Shown here in pieces: positions 33,679 through 42,090 of a stretch of DNA of 64,000 nt. The DNA lies in the NCBI GenBank assembly GCA_003021655.1, contig PXRP01000055.1:1-64000 (forward strand). The letters run 5' to 3'. Origin of the DNA: Halobacteriales archaeon QS_4_69_31 (GTDB lineage: Archaea > Halobacteriota > Halobacteria > Halobacteriales > Haloarculaceae). Position numbers and translations under genes: made by a program. Under the pieces are notes generated by a model that was given only the letters and a program-made list of their open reading frames with translations, ran no database searches and was not told the origin of the DNA. The first letter of the stretch is position 1. Each line of letters opens with the position of its first letter.

Positions 33679-35493
33679 ATGCGTACGCTCGCGTTCGACG
33701 GCCGCATGGGCGCAAGCGGCGACATGCTGCTGGGCGCGCTCCTGGCCGCCGGCGGCGACCCCGCCGTCCTCGACCCCGTCGAAGCGGCGCTGCCCGTCCG
33801 CTACGAGGTCGAGACGGTGCGAAAACACGGCATCGCCGCCACCTCCGTCGACGTTCTGCTCGACGAGACGGGACTCGACCAGGGAACCGACGGCGACAGA
33901 GGGGAGTCCGACGACCGGGAGACCGGCCACGACGCGAACGGAGGAGACGACGACAGTCACGACGACGGCGACCACGCCCACGGTGACGGCGACCACGCCC
34001 ATGGCGACGGTGACGGCGACTACAGCCACGACGGTGATCACAGCCAGGGCGGAGACGGCGACCACAGTCACGACGGTGGTCACAGCCACGACGGGGACGG
34101 TGACCACCGTCACACCCATGAGGTGGCCCACGACTACGGCGAGGGAACGCGCGCCGAGGGGAGCGGGCCGACCCGCTCGCACGACGAGGTCCTGGAGATA
34201 GTCGGGTCGATGGACCTATCCGACGGCGTGGAGGCTGACGCGCGAGCGATATTCGAGATACTGGCCGACGCGGAGGCGAGCGTCCACGGGGAAGACCGGG
34301 CCGAGACCCACTTCCACGAGGTCGGGGCCGACGACGCCATCGCGGACGTGGTGGGCGCGGCGCTGCTGGTCGAGGACATCGGCCCCGAGCGCGTGGTGAC
34401 GACGCCCCCCGCGGCCGGGGGCGGCGAGGTGTCGATGAGCCACGGGACCTATCCCGTGCCGGCCCCCGCGGTGGTCGAGACCGCCGAACGCGCCGACTGG
34501 TCGCTCCGGGGCGGGCCGGTCGAGGCGGAACTACTGACGCCGACCGGCGCGGCGGTCCTGGCCCACTACGCGGAGGGCGTCGAGTCGCTGCCCGACCTCG
34601 CCGTCTCGGCGTCGGGGTACGGCGCCGGCGGCTGGGAGTTCCCGGAGCGGCCGAACGTCCTGCGCGCAGTCGTCGGCGACGGCGGCGGGCGACTCTCCCG
34701 GGACGCGATCACCGTCCTGGAGACGAACCTCGACGACGCGACCCCGGAGGTGCTGGGCGGTCTCCAGGAGACGCTGACCGAGGCGGGCGCGCGGGACGTA
34801 ACCGTCCTGCCGGCGACGATGAAGAAGTCCCGCCCGGGCCACCTCGTGAAGGTGGTCGTCAAACCCGAGGACGCCCGGCGGGTGGCCCGCCGGCTGGCCG
34901 AGGAGACCGGGACGCTCGGCGTGCGCGAGTACGGCGCCGGCCACCGCTGGGTCGCCGACCGCCACCTCGTCACGGCGACCATCCTCGTCGACGGCGAGCG
35001 TCACGAGGTGCTGGTGAAACGGGCCAGCGACGACGCCGGCGAGACCTTCGACGTGAGCGCCGAGTTCGACGACGCGCTCGCGGTGGCGCGGGAACTGGAC
35101 CTGCCGGTCCGGGACGTCGCGCGCCGCGCCGAGGCCGCGGTCAGGGACGGCTACGCCGACCGGCTCTGTCACATCGTCGAGCGCGAGCGCTGGGAGTCGT
35201 TCGCCGACGCCGACGAGTACACGCATCCGACGCTGGACGAACAGGGGTTCGTCCACCTCTCTGCGCCGCGCCAGGTCCCCGGCGTCGCCCGGTCGAACTT
35301 CCCGGAAGCAGACGACCCCGTGGTGCTGGTCCTCGACCGCGAGCGCCTCGACGGCGTGAAGTACGAGGAGCAACCGAGCGGGGGGTACGCACACGTCTAC
35401 GGGCCGATACCCACCGACGCCGTGGTCGACGTCCTCGCGCTCCCCGTCGAGGACGGCCACTACCGACTCCCCGAGGAACTGCGGGAGGCGTAA
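33679..35493 (+). CDS. larC: LarC-type nickel insertion protein fused to a DUF952 domain
   Basis: A 604-residue fusion. Residues 1-70 hold the LarC start (AFDGRMGASGDMLLGALLAA). A His/Asp/Gly-rich linker follows (about 72-150, rich in HDGDHSH-like units, probably nickel-binding). LarC continues with ETHFHEVGADDAIADVVGAA, SMSHGTYPVPAPAV, TNLDDATPEVLGG and MKKSRPGHLVKV. From about 490 to the end is a DUF952-like domain (LCHIVERERWESF, YTHPTLDEQGFVHLSAPRQV, YEEQPSGGYAHVYGPI). LarC loads nickel into the pincer cofactor of lactate racemase LarA. It is one continuous frame, unlike lactobacillar larC. larB, larE and larA are not in this window. Confidence 0.9.
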   Translation: MRTLAFDGRMGASGDMLLGALLAAGGDPAVLDPVEAALPVRYEVETVRKHGIAATSVDVLLDETGLDQGTDGDRGESDDRETGHDANGGDDDSHDDGDHAHGDGDHAHGDGDGDYSHDGDHSQGGDGDHSHDGGHSHDGDGDHRHTHEVAHDYGEGTRAEGSGPTRSHDEVLEIVGSMDLSDGVEADARAIFEILADAEASVHGEDRAETHFHEVGADDAIADVVGAALLVEDIGPERVVTTPPAAGGGEVSMSHGTYPVPAPAVVETAERADWSLRGGPVEAELLTPTGAAVLAHYAEGVESLPDLAVSASGYGAGGWEFPERPNVLRAVVGDGGGRLSRDAITVLETNLDDATPEVLGGLQETLTEAGARDVTVLPATMKKSRPGHLVKVVVKPEDARRVARRLAEETGTLGVREYGAGHRWVADRHLVTATILVDGERHEVLVKRASDDAGETFDVSAEFDDALAVARELDLPVRDVARRAEAAVRDGYADRLCHIVERERWESFADADEYTHPTLDEQGFVHLSAPRQVPGVARSNFPEADDPVVLVLDRERLDGVKYEEQPSGGYAHVYGPIPTDAVVDVLALPVEDGHYRLPEELREA

Positions 35494-35495
35494 GC

Positions 35496-36338
35496 GTGGC
35501 GGGGGGGCTCGTCGTCGGCGCGAGCGGCTTTCTCGGGCGCGCCGTCGCCGCCGAACTCCGCGAGGGCGGCCACCGCGTCGTGGGCACCTACTGCTCGACC
35601 CCGGGGCCCGAAGCGAGCGTCCAGTTCGACTTCTGGATGGACGACGTCGGGACGCTCGTCGGCGAACACGATGTGGACGCCGTCGTCTTCGCGGCCGCCG
35701 TTGAGTACGGCGGGGAGGCGGACACCGGCGAGGCGGCGACGGGACCGGACTTCGAGCGCGCGGCCGAGCGGTTCGTCGCCGGGTGTACCGACCGGCGCTT
35801 GGTCTACGTCTCCAGCGCCGCGGTCTTCGACGGGAGCGAAGGGCGATACGCCGAGGACGCCGACCGCTCGCCGGTCGACGAGTATGGCCGCCGCCTCGCG
35901 ACGATGGAGGACCTGGTCGAGGCTACCTGTCGGGACGCCGCAATCCTGCGGACGAGTTACCTGTTCGGGTTCAGCGCGGGTCGTCTCGACGACCGTCTCG
36001 CGCGAACCCGGGAGGCTGTGACGGCCGGCGACGCCGTCGCGTACTTCACCGACATGTATAAGAGTCCGCTGGCAGTCACAGAGGCCGCCGAGACGGTCCG
36101 GGTGCTGGTCGAGAGTGGGGCGACGGGCGTCGTCCACGCGCCCGCCCAACGGACGAGCATCTACGAATTCCATCACGACGCGATACGAACACTGGGATAC
36201 GACGCCTCGCTGGTCGAACGGGACGCGATCCCCGAGGACGGCGAGTTCGCGGTCGACCGGTCGCTGTCCTCCGACCGGTTCGAGTCATTGGTCGGGTTCG
36301 AACCCTCGGGCGTCACTGACGCGCTCGGAGATACCTGA
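35496..36338 (+). CDS. NAD(P)-dependent sugar epimerase/reductase family (extended SDR)
   Basis: A 280-residue Rossmann protein. It starts GGLVVGASGFLGRAVAAEL (GxxGxxG) and has VVFAAAVEYGGEA and YVSSAAVFDGSEGRY. The usual YxxxK active-site pair appears altered: SPVDEYGRRLATMEDLV has Tyr-x3-Leu/Arg rather than Tyr-x3-Lys. It then follows dTDP-4-dehydrorhamnose-reductase-like features (AILRTSYLFGFSAG). It begins 2 bp after the larC stop with GTG 35496 and a GGGAGG ribosome site, so the pair is co-translated. Loss of the Lys may mean altered chemistry or a structural role. Confidence 0.8.
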   Translation: MAGGLVVGASGFLGRAVAAELREGGHRVVGTYCSTPGPEASVQFDFWMDDVGTLVGEHDVDAVVFAAAVEYGGEADTGEAATGPDFERAAERFVAGCTDRRLVYVSSAAVFDGSEGRYAEDADRSPVDEYGRRLATMEDLVEATCRDAAILRTSYLFGFSAGRLDDRLARTREAVTAGDAVAYFTDMYKSPLAVTEAAETVRVLVESGATGVVHAPAQRTSIYEFHHDAIRTLGYDASLVERDAIPEDGEFAVDRSLSSDRFESLVGFEPSGVTDALGDT

Positions 36339-36354
36339 ACGTCCGACCGCGGAC

Positions 36355-36468
36355 TCAGGATTCGTCGTCGTCACTCGCGTCGGGGTCGAACCCCTCTGGG
36401 GCTTCATGGGCGGCCGGGGCGTCCGCGTCAGTTTCGTCTCCGGATCGGTCGGTCCCCCGGTCGGTCAC
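36355..36468 (-). CDS. Possible 37-residue acidic ORF
   Basis: GTG 36468 opens a short frame that ends EAPEGFDPDASDDDES and TGA at 36355. The composition is typical of haloarchaeal protein tails and the other frames here are not. It lies directly after the stop of the gene at 36501 (33 bp). It may be a real micro-protein or only the degraded tail of another gene. Evidence is compositional only. Confidence 0.3.
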   Translation of the reverse strand: MTDRGTDRSGDETDADAPAAHEAPEGFDPDASDDDES

Positions 36469-36500
36469 GGGCTGGCGTTCGTGCCCGGTCGGGGAAACGG

Positions 36501-37233
36501 TTACTCCTCGCGGTGCGCTTCGAGCGCCTCCTCGATGCTCAGGTCGCCGGCCGCAACGCGACGTGCGAGCTGCTCGTCGATGGCGCGGTTGGTCTCGCTG
36601 GCCTCCCGCGAGCGCTCCTTGACGCGCTGGAGTTCGCCGGGGGTCGGTTCGATGGTGCGGGACTCGACGCGCTCGCCCTCCAGGCGGGCGATGTTGATGG
36701 CCGCGACGACGTCGCCCATGCCCCGGGCGCCGGTACCGAGATAGGGAGTCGTCCCGGTCTCGTCGACCAGTTCGACGGGGACGTCTTCGAGGTCGTCGAT
36801 GACCTTCGCTCCCTGGAGGCGGGCGCCGTCGCCGACGCGGACCAGCGGGTCGACGGCCTCCGCTATCTCCTCGCGGACGACCTCGCCGGCGTCGGCCAGT
36901 GGCACCGCGAACGCCGCGACAACCATCTCCCCCGAGAGGACGGCGATGCCCGGCCGCTCGCCGGGGTCGACGCCGACGACGGTCCGGCCGCTGCCCCCGC
37001 GGAGGATGGCGACCACCTCGTCGACGGCCCGCCGTGGCTCCTCGGGGTCCGCCCGGACCAGCGGCGTCTCCGCCGGGACCGGCGGGTCCTCGTCCGCCGC
37101 AGCGACGACGACCGCCGTCTCCTCGGGGAACTCATCGCCGGGTTCGATGGTGGTGAACGTGACGCCGCGGTCGCGCAACTCGTTGACGACGCCGTGGTAG
37201 ACCTCGAAGTCCGCCGTCGCGACGACGATCACA
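36501..37233 (-). CDS. RNase H-like fold conserved haloarchaeal protein
   Basis: A protein of about 243 residues. The N-terminal third holds Rossmann-like strands (VATADFEVYHGVVNELRDRG, AVVVAAADED). The centre has VVGVDPGERPGIAVLSGEMV, the DxGxRxG-like core seen in RuvC/YqgF-type nuclease folds. The C-terminal third is helical and basic-acidic (LQRVKERSREASETNRAIDE). It may be a nuclease relative acting on DNA or RNA; the catalytic acids other than the first Asp are not certain. GTG 37233 is chosen because TTAGGT at about 37254-37260 is positioned as its TATA box; GTG 37256 would be the longer alternative. It is divergent from radB. Confidence 0.65.
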
Positions 37234-37326
37234 CCGGTAGTTACGCGGCGAGACACCTAAGTGTTCGAGCCGACAGAGTGCAGGCCATTGCCAGCGTTTT
37301 TGTCGGGAGCCGCCGAACCCCTGGGT

Positions 37327-38013
37327 GTGTCAGACCGGATATCGACGGGCTGTCCGGCGGTGGACGACCTCCTGGGCGGCGGGTTCGAGCGTGGCGCGGT
37401 CACCCAGGTGTACGGCCCGCCCGCCGCGGGGAAGACGAACCTCGCGCTCTCGGCGGCCGTCGGGGTCGCCGCCGGCGGGGAGTCGGTGCTGTACGTCGAC
37501 ACCGAGGACCTGTCGGTCGAGCGCCTGGCGCAACTGGCCCGGAGCCGGACCGACGACGTGGACGACCTCGCGTCGCGGATTCTCATCACGGAGGCACACA
37601 CCTTCGAACAGCAGGAAGAAGCCGTCCGCGATGCCGAGGAGTTCGCCGGGCGGGTCCAGCTTGTCGTCCTCGACAGCGCGACCGGGTTCTACCGTCTCCA
37701 GCGGACCGAACAGCAGGAAGGCGAGGCCCTGCGCGCGGTGGGCCGGCAACTGACGCACCTGCTCGGGCTCGCACGCAAGCACGACCTGGCGGTCGTGTTC
37801 ACGAACCAGGTGTTCGCCGACCCCGACAGCGACCGCACCCGGGCGCTGGGCGGGAACACCCTCGACCACTGGTCGGGGACGGTCCTCCGTCTCGAACGGT
37901 TCCGCGGGGGCAACCGCCGCGCGACCCTCGAGAAACACCGCTCGCGGGCGGCGGGCGACTCGGCGCGGTTCGCGATCACCGAGGACGGGCTGGAAACGGT
38001 CCCTAGTAGATGA
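37327..38013 (+). CDS. radB: DNA repair and recombination protein RadB
   Basis: A 228-residue RecA-fold ATPase without the RadA N-terminal domain. Motifs: ISTGCPAVDDLLGGGFERGA at the start, Walker A GPPAAGKTNLA, the Walker B strand VQLVVLDSATGFYRL, and LAVVFTNQVF followed by GGNTLDHWSGTVLRLE. RadB assists RadA in homologous recombination as a mediator. GTG 37327 (GTG TCA GAC) gives the family N-terminus, and TTTTTG about 30 nt upstream serves as a TATA-like box. Its 3' end overlaps that of phoU by 11 bp, so the genes run into each other head-on. Confidence 0.95.
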   Translation: MSDRISTGCPAVDDLLGGGFERGAVTQVYGPPAAGKTNLALSAAVGVAAGGESVLYVDTEDLSVERLAQLARSRTDDVDDLASRILITEAHTFEQQEEAVRDAEEFAGRVQLVVLDSATGFYRLQRTEQQEGEALRAVGRQLTHLLGLARKHDLAVVFTNQVFADPDSDRTRALGGNTLDHWSGTVLRLERFRGGNRRATLEKHRSRAAGDSARFAITEDGLETVPSR

Positions 38014-38683
38014 GCTCGTCGTCGTTCTCGACCATATAGAGGGTGCGGGCGGCGGTGTTGACGGCGTGGTCGCCGACCCGTTCGAGGTCGCGGATAGTGA
38101 GCAAGAGCCGGGAGACGTCGGCCATCAGCCGCCCGACTTCGGCCTCGGCGGTGTCGGCGTCGACCTCGCGCTCGATGAGGTCGCGGACGACCGCCTCCGA
38201 GGCGTCCTCACAGAGGGCGTCTATCTCGTCGTCGCGGTCGGCGATCGCGATGCAGGCGTCGACGTCCTCTCGCTCGTAGGCGGCCATGGCGTCCTCGACC
38301 ATCTCGACGACGTGTTCGCCGATCGACTGGATGTCGACGTCCGGGTAGACGTCCCGGCGGGCCTCGAGCGTATAGTCGCCGAGGTTCGTCGCCAGGTCCG
38401 CGACCCGCTCTAGGTCGGTGATGATCTTGAACGAGGCCGTGATAAAGCGCAGGTCCGAGGCGACGGGCTGCTGGAGCGCCAGCAGGTCGATGCAGTCCCG
38501 TTCGAGGTCGAGGTACATCCGGTTGACCTCGTCGTCGCCCTCGATGACCTCCCAGGCCAGGTCCTCGTCTTTGTGTGCCAGTGCCTCCAGTCCCATGCGC
38601 AACCGTTCGAGGACGACCTCGCTCATGTAGAGGACGTCCTCGCGGAGCGCCTCGAGTTTCTTCTGGTATCCTTCTCGTGCCAT
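38003..38683 (-). CDS. phoU: PhoU-family phosphate regulator
   Basis: A 226-residue all-helical protein with two PhoU repeats. The family E/DxxxD metal-binding helices are visible twice: EVNRMYLDLERDCIDLLAL then DLERVADLATNLGDYTLEA, and EIDALCEDASEAVVRDLIE then DLERVGDHAVNTAARTLYM. PhoU links phosphate sensing to the PstSCAB transporter and its regulation. No pst genes lie in this window. ATG 38683 gives the normal length. Its stop overlaps that of radB. Confidence 0.93.
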   Translation of the reverse strand: MAREGYQKKLEALREDVLYMSEVVLERLRMGLEALAHKDEDLAWEVIEGDDEVNRMYLDLERDCIDLLALQQPVASDLRFITASFKIITDLERVADLATNLGDYTLEARRDVYPDVDIQSIGEHVVEMVEDAMAAYEREDVDACIAIADRDDEIDALCEDASEAVVRDLIEREVDADTAEAEVGRLMADVSRLLLTIRDLERVGDHAVNTAARTLYMVENDDELIY

Positions 38684-38745
38684 ATGTGTTGGGTTCCTCG
38701 TGTCGTCGGTATGTACCTTGGGTTGGGGTCGATGCTCGTGGGGAT

Positions 38746-38931
38746 TCACCCGGTCGGTTCCCCGCCGTCCGGCGTGTCCTCGACGAGCGCCCACAGGCTC
38801 TCGACCTTGTAGGTGGGCGTCCGCGACAGGGAGACCTCGGGGTTGTGGGACCGCCCGGGGAACGCGCTGTCGACACCCGCCCTGTGGGCGGCGACGACGT
38901 CTTTCGGATGGGTCGGGCTTGCGACGCTCCA
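38746..38931 (-). pseudogene. C-terminal fragment of a HAD-superfamily hydrolase
   Basis: About 60 residues reading VASPTHPKDVVAAHRAGVDS and then AFPGRSHNPEVSLSRTPTYK match the end of haloarchaeal (S)-2-haloacid-dehalogenase-type HAD proteins, which follow the motif III/IV region. No N-terminal Asp nucleophile domain or start codon is present. Upstream, the sequence changes to an unrelated short hydrophobic stretch (VATLLGAALAVLGLGS, another frame). So 38684-39240 is decayed DNA: this fragment plus nothing else I can identify. Confidence 0.45.
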
Positions 38932-39298
38932 TCCCGGCGAGGGTCTCCTCGCGGCCGGAGATGGAGGGGACGACGCCCCGGTCGACGGACCCGAGGCCGA
39001 GGACGGCCAGTGCCGCACCGAGCAGGGTCGCGACCGACGCGCCGTCGATGGCCCTCTTTATGGGGAGATTCCGGAAAAATCCGAGGCCGACGCCGGGAAC
39101 ACGACAACAGAGAGTGCGACGAGGCTGGCGGACCCGCGCCCACTGCGGTGCCGGACACCCGCGTGGTCCGCGGTTTCGACCCTGACATATGATTTCTATA
39201 TAGAAGGATTACCAACACATACTCGAAAAATATAGTTGTGATGGCCGGAAACATATTTCGTCCGGTATCTCGGATCGATCGGGAGTGGTTCGCGAGTC

Positions 39299-39309
39299 TA
39301 TATATAAAA
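39299..39309 (+). promoter_or_regulatory. Strong TATA box of the AbrB-PhoU gene
   Basis: CTATATATAAAATCC holds an extended TATA element with an upstream purine-poor BRE region (CGAGT). It lies about 40-50 nt before ATG 39349. A second AT-rich segment (TTTTATTG at about 39318) follows. Nearby 39180-39240 is also AT-rich with a separate TATATA-like box. Confidence 0.6.
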
Positions 39310-39348
39310 TCCGCACGTTTTATTGTGTCGCATCCCACACCGGGAGGT

Positions 39349-40347
39349 ATGGAGACACGCAAGGTGCAGGTGACAGGGGGCTCGACGTACACGGTGTCGT
39401 TGCCCAAGGAGTGGGCGACGGACAACGACGTGAGCGCGGGCAGCGTCGTCGAGTTCTACTCGGAAGAGGACATCCTGTTGCTCTCCCCACAGCAGGAGAA
39501 CGACCGGGAGAGAGGGACGCTGTCGATAGACGGGCTCGACGACGACCAGTTGACGCGGGCCGTCATGACGATGTACGTCAGCGGCTTCGACGTCATCACC
39601 TTCGAGGCCGCGCGGGTCACCGCGAGCCAGCGCCGCACCATGAGGGAGGCCACCCAGGGGCTGGTCGGCCTGGAGGTCATCGAGGAAACCGGCGACCGCG
39701 TGGTCCTCCAGGACCTGCTCGACTCCTCGGAGCTGTCGGTCCACAACGCCATCACGCGGATGCGGCTGGTCGCGATGACGATGCTGTCCGACGCGGTGAC
39801 CGCGCTGGTCGAGGACGACGACGAACTCGCCCACGACGTCATAGAGCGCGACGACGACGTCGACCGCCTGTGGTACATGGTCTCGCGCGTGTTCCGGACC
39901 GTCCTGCGCAACCCCTCGGCGGCCACCGACATCGGGCTCCCCCGGGAGACGGTCTTCGACTACCAGTCCAGCGCCCGCCAGTTAGAGCGGATCGCCGACC
40001 ACGCCACCAAGATCGCCGGCACCGCACTCGAGATCGGCGAGGTCGACGAGGAGGTCGTTGCGGGGTTACAGGACCTCCAGGCGGCCGCCGAGAACGTCCC
40101 CGAGACGGCCATGGACGCCTTGCTGACCGACGACCCCGACGAGGCGGTCGACCTGGCGACTGACGCCCGCGCGGAACTGCCGGCTATCGACGCCCGCGCA
40201 CGCGGGGTCGGCGACGTGATCCGCGACCTGGAGGACCTCCAGCTCGCCCAGTCGCTCGCGCTGGTCGTCGACTCGCTGTCCCGGACCGCCGACTACGGCG
40301 GCAACATCGCCGAGAGTGCGCTCCAGAAGGCCGCACCGAGCCCCTGA
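39349..40347 (+). CDS. AbrB-PhoU fusion phosphate regulator
   Basis: A 332-residue protein. The N-terminus (1-45) is an AbrB/SpoVT swapped-hairpin DNA-binding domain (VQVTGGSTYTVSLPKEWATD, VSAGSVVEFYSEEDILLL). Residues about 105-330 are two PhoU repeats with the helices DDVDRLWYMVSRVFRTVL and LERIADHATKIAGTALE. This is the well-known haloarchaeal PhoU-like regulator that probably binds DNA in response to phosphate status. ATG 39349 follows GGGAGGT with no gap, so initiation may be leader-dependent but not by a normal ribosome site. A second PhoU lies 670 bp away on the other strand. Confidence 0.92.
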   Translation: METRKVQVTGGSTYTVSLPKEWATDNDVSAGSVVEFYSEEDILLLSPQQENDRERGTLSIDGLDDDQLTRAVMTMYVSGFDVITFEAARVTASQRRTMREATQGLVGLEVIEETGDRVVLQDLLDSSELSVHNAITRMRLVAMTMLSDAVTALVEDDDELAHDVIERDDDVDRLWYMVSRVFRTVLRNPSAATDIGLPRETVFDYQSSARQLERIADHATKIAGTALEIGEVDEEVVAGLQDLQAAAENVPETAMDALLTDDPDEAVDLATDARAELPAIDARARGVGDVIRDLEDLQLAQSLALVVDSLSRTADYGGNIAESALQKAAPSP

Positions 40348-40575
40348 GACTCGCCCTCCGGTCGAGCCTGTCGACGGTGTCCGCCAGCAGTAGAGAGAAG
40401 TGCCGCCGCCCGGTCGTCCGGGACGTGGTGGCGACGTCCCCTGCTCTCACGTAACGGCCGGGCGGTGGCAGTGGTGGCGTCGGCGCGCGTGCGACGACGG
40501 TCGGGGTACGTGCAGGTGCTCATGACGGACGGTGACGACCCGTCGCACGCAGTCGGGAGTGGGGAGGGGACCCTC

Positions 40576-40593
40576 AAAAACCTCGCTAAGAGG
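40576..40593 (-). terminator. Hairpin plus T run downstream of rps8e
   Basis: On the minus strand CCTCTTAGCGAGG forms a 4-bp-stem hairpin followed by TTTTTG, about 75 nt past the rps8e stop. It fits an intrinsic-type archaeal terminator. The rest of 40348-40666 holds no gene I can see; a TATATA motif at 40636-40645 is unexplained. Confidence 0.5.
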
Positions 40594-40666
40594 TGTCCGG
40601 GCCACTCGGGAGGGGGCGGGTCGGCTCCGGAGAACTATATACCACGGTGGGGCAAACCGGACGCGC

Positions 40667-41041
40667 TCACTCGACGGAGACGGCGTTGACCTGGCCGTCC
40701 TGGCCGGGCCGGGAGGTGACGCGGGCGCGGCCCTCGCTCGTCTCGATGATGGCGCCTTTAGTGATGATGTTCCGGCGCGCGTAGTTGGGGTCCGAGGGGT
40801 TCTCGGCGACGTCCTCTATCTCCGCGGCGACGACCTCGCCGTCGTCGGTCGCGACGCTCGCGGTGTCGACCTCGACGGCGCGGACCTTCTCCGTGTTCCC
40901 GTGTGCGTCGACGGTCTTGCGTTTGGGGTCGCCGACCCGCGACTCCGTCGGCTCGCGGCCCAGTTCGTATTTCTTTTTCTTGCGGAAGTTCCGCCGGCGT
41001 CCGCCGGTGCGCTTGCGCGGGGAGCGTCCCTGGTACTTCAT
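40667..41041 (-). CDS. rps8e: Ribosomal protein S8e
   Basis: A 124-residue small-subunit ribosomal protein. The N-terminus is basic (YQGRSPRKRTGGRRRNFRKK), followed by ELGREPTESRVG, then an acidic beta domain (VRAVEVDTASVATDDGEVVA) and NARR-like NPSDPNYARRNIITKGAIIE ending GQDGQVNAVSV. It is the normal archaeal length. ATG 41041 gives the family start MKYQGRS; an upstream extension of 10 residues is not conserved. Confidence 0.97.
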   Translation of the reverse strand: MKYQGRSPRKRTGGRRRNFRKKKKYELGREPTESRVGDPKRKTVDAHGNTEKVRAVEVDTASVATDDGEVVAAEIEDVAENPSDPNYARRNIITKGAIIETSEGRARVTSRPGQDGQVNAVSVE

Positions 41042-41093
41042 GTATGTGAGCAGTCTCAGCGGACACTTCAACCCCTCGAATCGCGCCCAGCGG

Positions 41094-41396
41094 TCACGCC
41101 ACCGAGGGCGGCTCGTCGTCGGGGCGACCCGGCAGAATCAGTTCGACTTCGAGCTCCGGGTCGCCCACGCCGTCGAAGTCGACCTCGAGTTCGACCGGTT
41201 CGCCGAACGCGAACGGCAGTTCCCACTCTTCGCCCGTGACGGTCACTTCCTCACCGTCCCGGAGTTGCTCCCCGAGCGCGACCAGAAACGAGCACGCGTC
41301 GCTCGCCGGGAGCCTGTATTCGCGTTCGAACTCGCGTCCCGACCGGATCGTCGTCCGGTCGGCCGCCTCGTCGGACTCCGATTCTGTCTCGGACAT
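41094..41396 (-). CDS. Amphi-Trp domain protein
   Basis: A 100-residue protein. It has an acidic start (SETESESDEAAD), then RSGREFEREYRLPASDACSF, LVALGEQLRDGEEVTVTGEE and WELPFAFGEPVELEVDFDGV, the amphi-Trp domain pattern of alternating beta strands. Its function is unknown but it is widespread in haloarchaea. It starts 3 bp after the stop of the DUF7331 gene, so the two form an operon. Confidence 0.85.
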   Translation of the reverse strand: MSETESESDEAADRTTIRSGREFEREYRLPASDACSFLVALGEQLRDGEEVTVTGEEWELPFAFGEPVELEVDFDGVGDPELEVELILPGRPDDEPPSVA

Positions 41397-41399
41397 GGA

Positions 41400-41567
41400 C
41401 TATCTGTTTGTCTCCACCGTGGTGTCGCTGGCTATCCAGCCGTCCGTGTTCCCGGACTCGACGAACACCGCGTTGCCGGGACTGCTCTCGTGGACGGCTA
41501 TCTCCGGCGCGTCGGCCGCCTCCTCGTCGGCGTCGGCGCCCGGCCGTGACCGGGTCCCTGTGGGCAT
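41400..41567 (-). CDS. DUF7331-type small protein (55 aa)
   Basis: ATG 41567 to TAG at 41400 encodes 55 residues: a polar Asp/Glu/Ala-rich start, then IAVHESSPGNAVFVESGNTD, then GWIASDTTVETNR. The pattern VHE...GNTDGWIASD is what I know as the haloarchaeal DUF7331 family. The stop is 3 bp before the amphi-Trp gene start, on the same strand, which supports translation. The gene is small enough to be lost from automatic annotations. Confidence 0.75.
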   Translation of the reverse strand: MPTGTRSRPGADADEEAADAPEIAVHESSPGNAVFVESGNTDGWIASDTTVETNR

Positions 41568-41669
41568 TGCCAGCGATTAGGCGGGCCTAAAATTAAAAGG
41601 GTTCGGTTCGGTCGCGCCGGCCGGCGCGCCCACCCGCTGGCCGCGAGTCGCCCCCGGGACCCATCGAGT

Positions 41670-42015
41670 TCACTCGCCGTCGCCGGGGTCGCCGAGCGGT
41701 TCAAGCGGCGTGATGTGGGGGCCGTCTTCGGTCCGGGTGACGCGGGCGCGGATATCGAAGACGTCCGCGAGCAGTTGCTCGGTGACGACAGCCTCGGGGG
41801 GGCCGCGGGCGTAGACCGAGCCGTCGTCCAACGCGACCACGTGGTCGGCGTAGCGGGCGGCCTGGCCGACGTCGTGGAGGACGACCACGACGGTCACGTC
41901 GCCCTCGTCGCGGAGGTGGTCGATGCCGGCCATCTCGATAGCGTGGTCGATGGCCGCCCGGTCGGCCTCCGAGAGCGTCTCGAAGAACCCGCGGTGGGGA
42001 TACCGGCCGTGACCG
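41670..42015 (-). pseudogene. Gutted ABC transporter ATP-binding protein (FepC-like)
   Basis: The fragment encodes GRYPHRGFFETLSEADRAAI, DHAIEMAGIDHLRD and then directly EGDVTVVVVLHDVGQAARYA, DHVVALDDGSVYARGPPEAV, to a normal C-terminus. In iron-siderophore or B12 ABC ATPases the signature LSGGQ, Walker B and D-loop lie exactly between DHLRD and the VVVVLHD switch segment; here that block of about 55 residues is gone. The N-terminus including Walker A is also missing. It is a double-deletion relic that cannot hydrolyse ATP. No partner permease is nearby. Confidence 0.75.
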
Positions 42016-42090
42016 GGGAGGAACCGTTCGGGGACCGGACGGTCGACGCGACCGGCAACTTTAGGGCGCGGCCGCCGCCATCTGGGAGCG

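Noticed and set aside
33900-34130. Programmed frameshift in larC, as known for lactobacilli
   Set aside because: The whole larC-DUF952 sequence is one uninterrupted frame, so no frameshift is needed.
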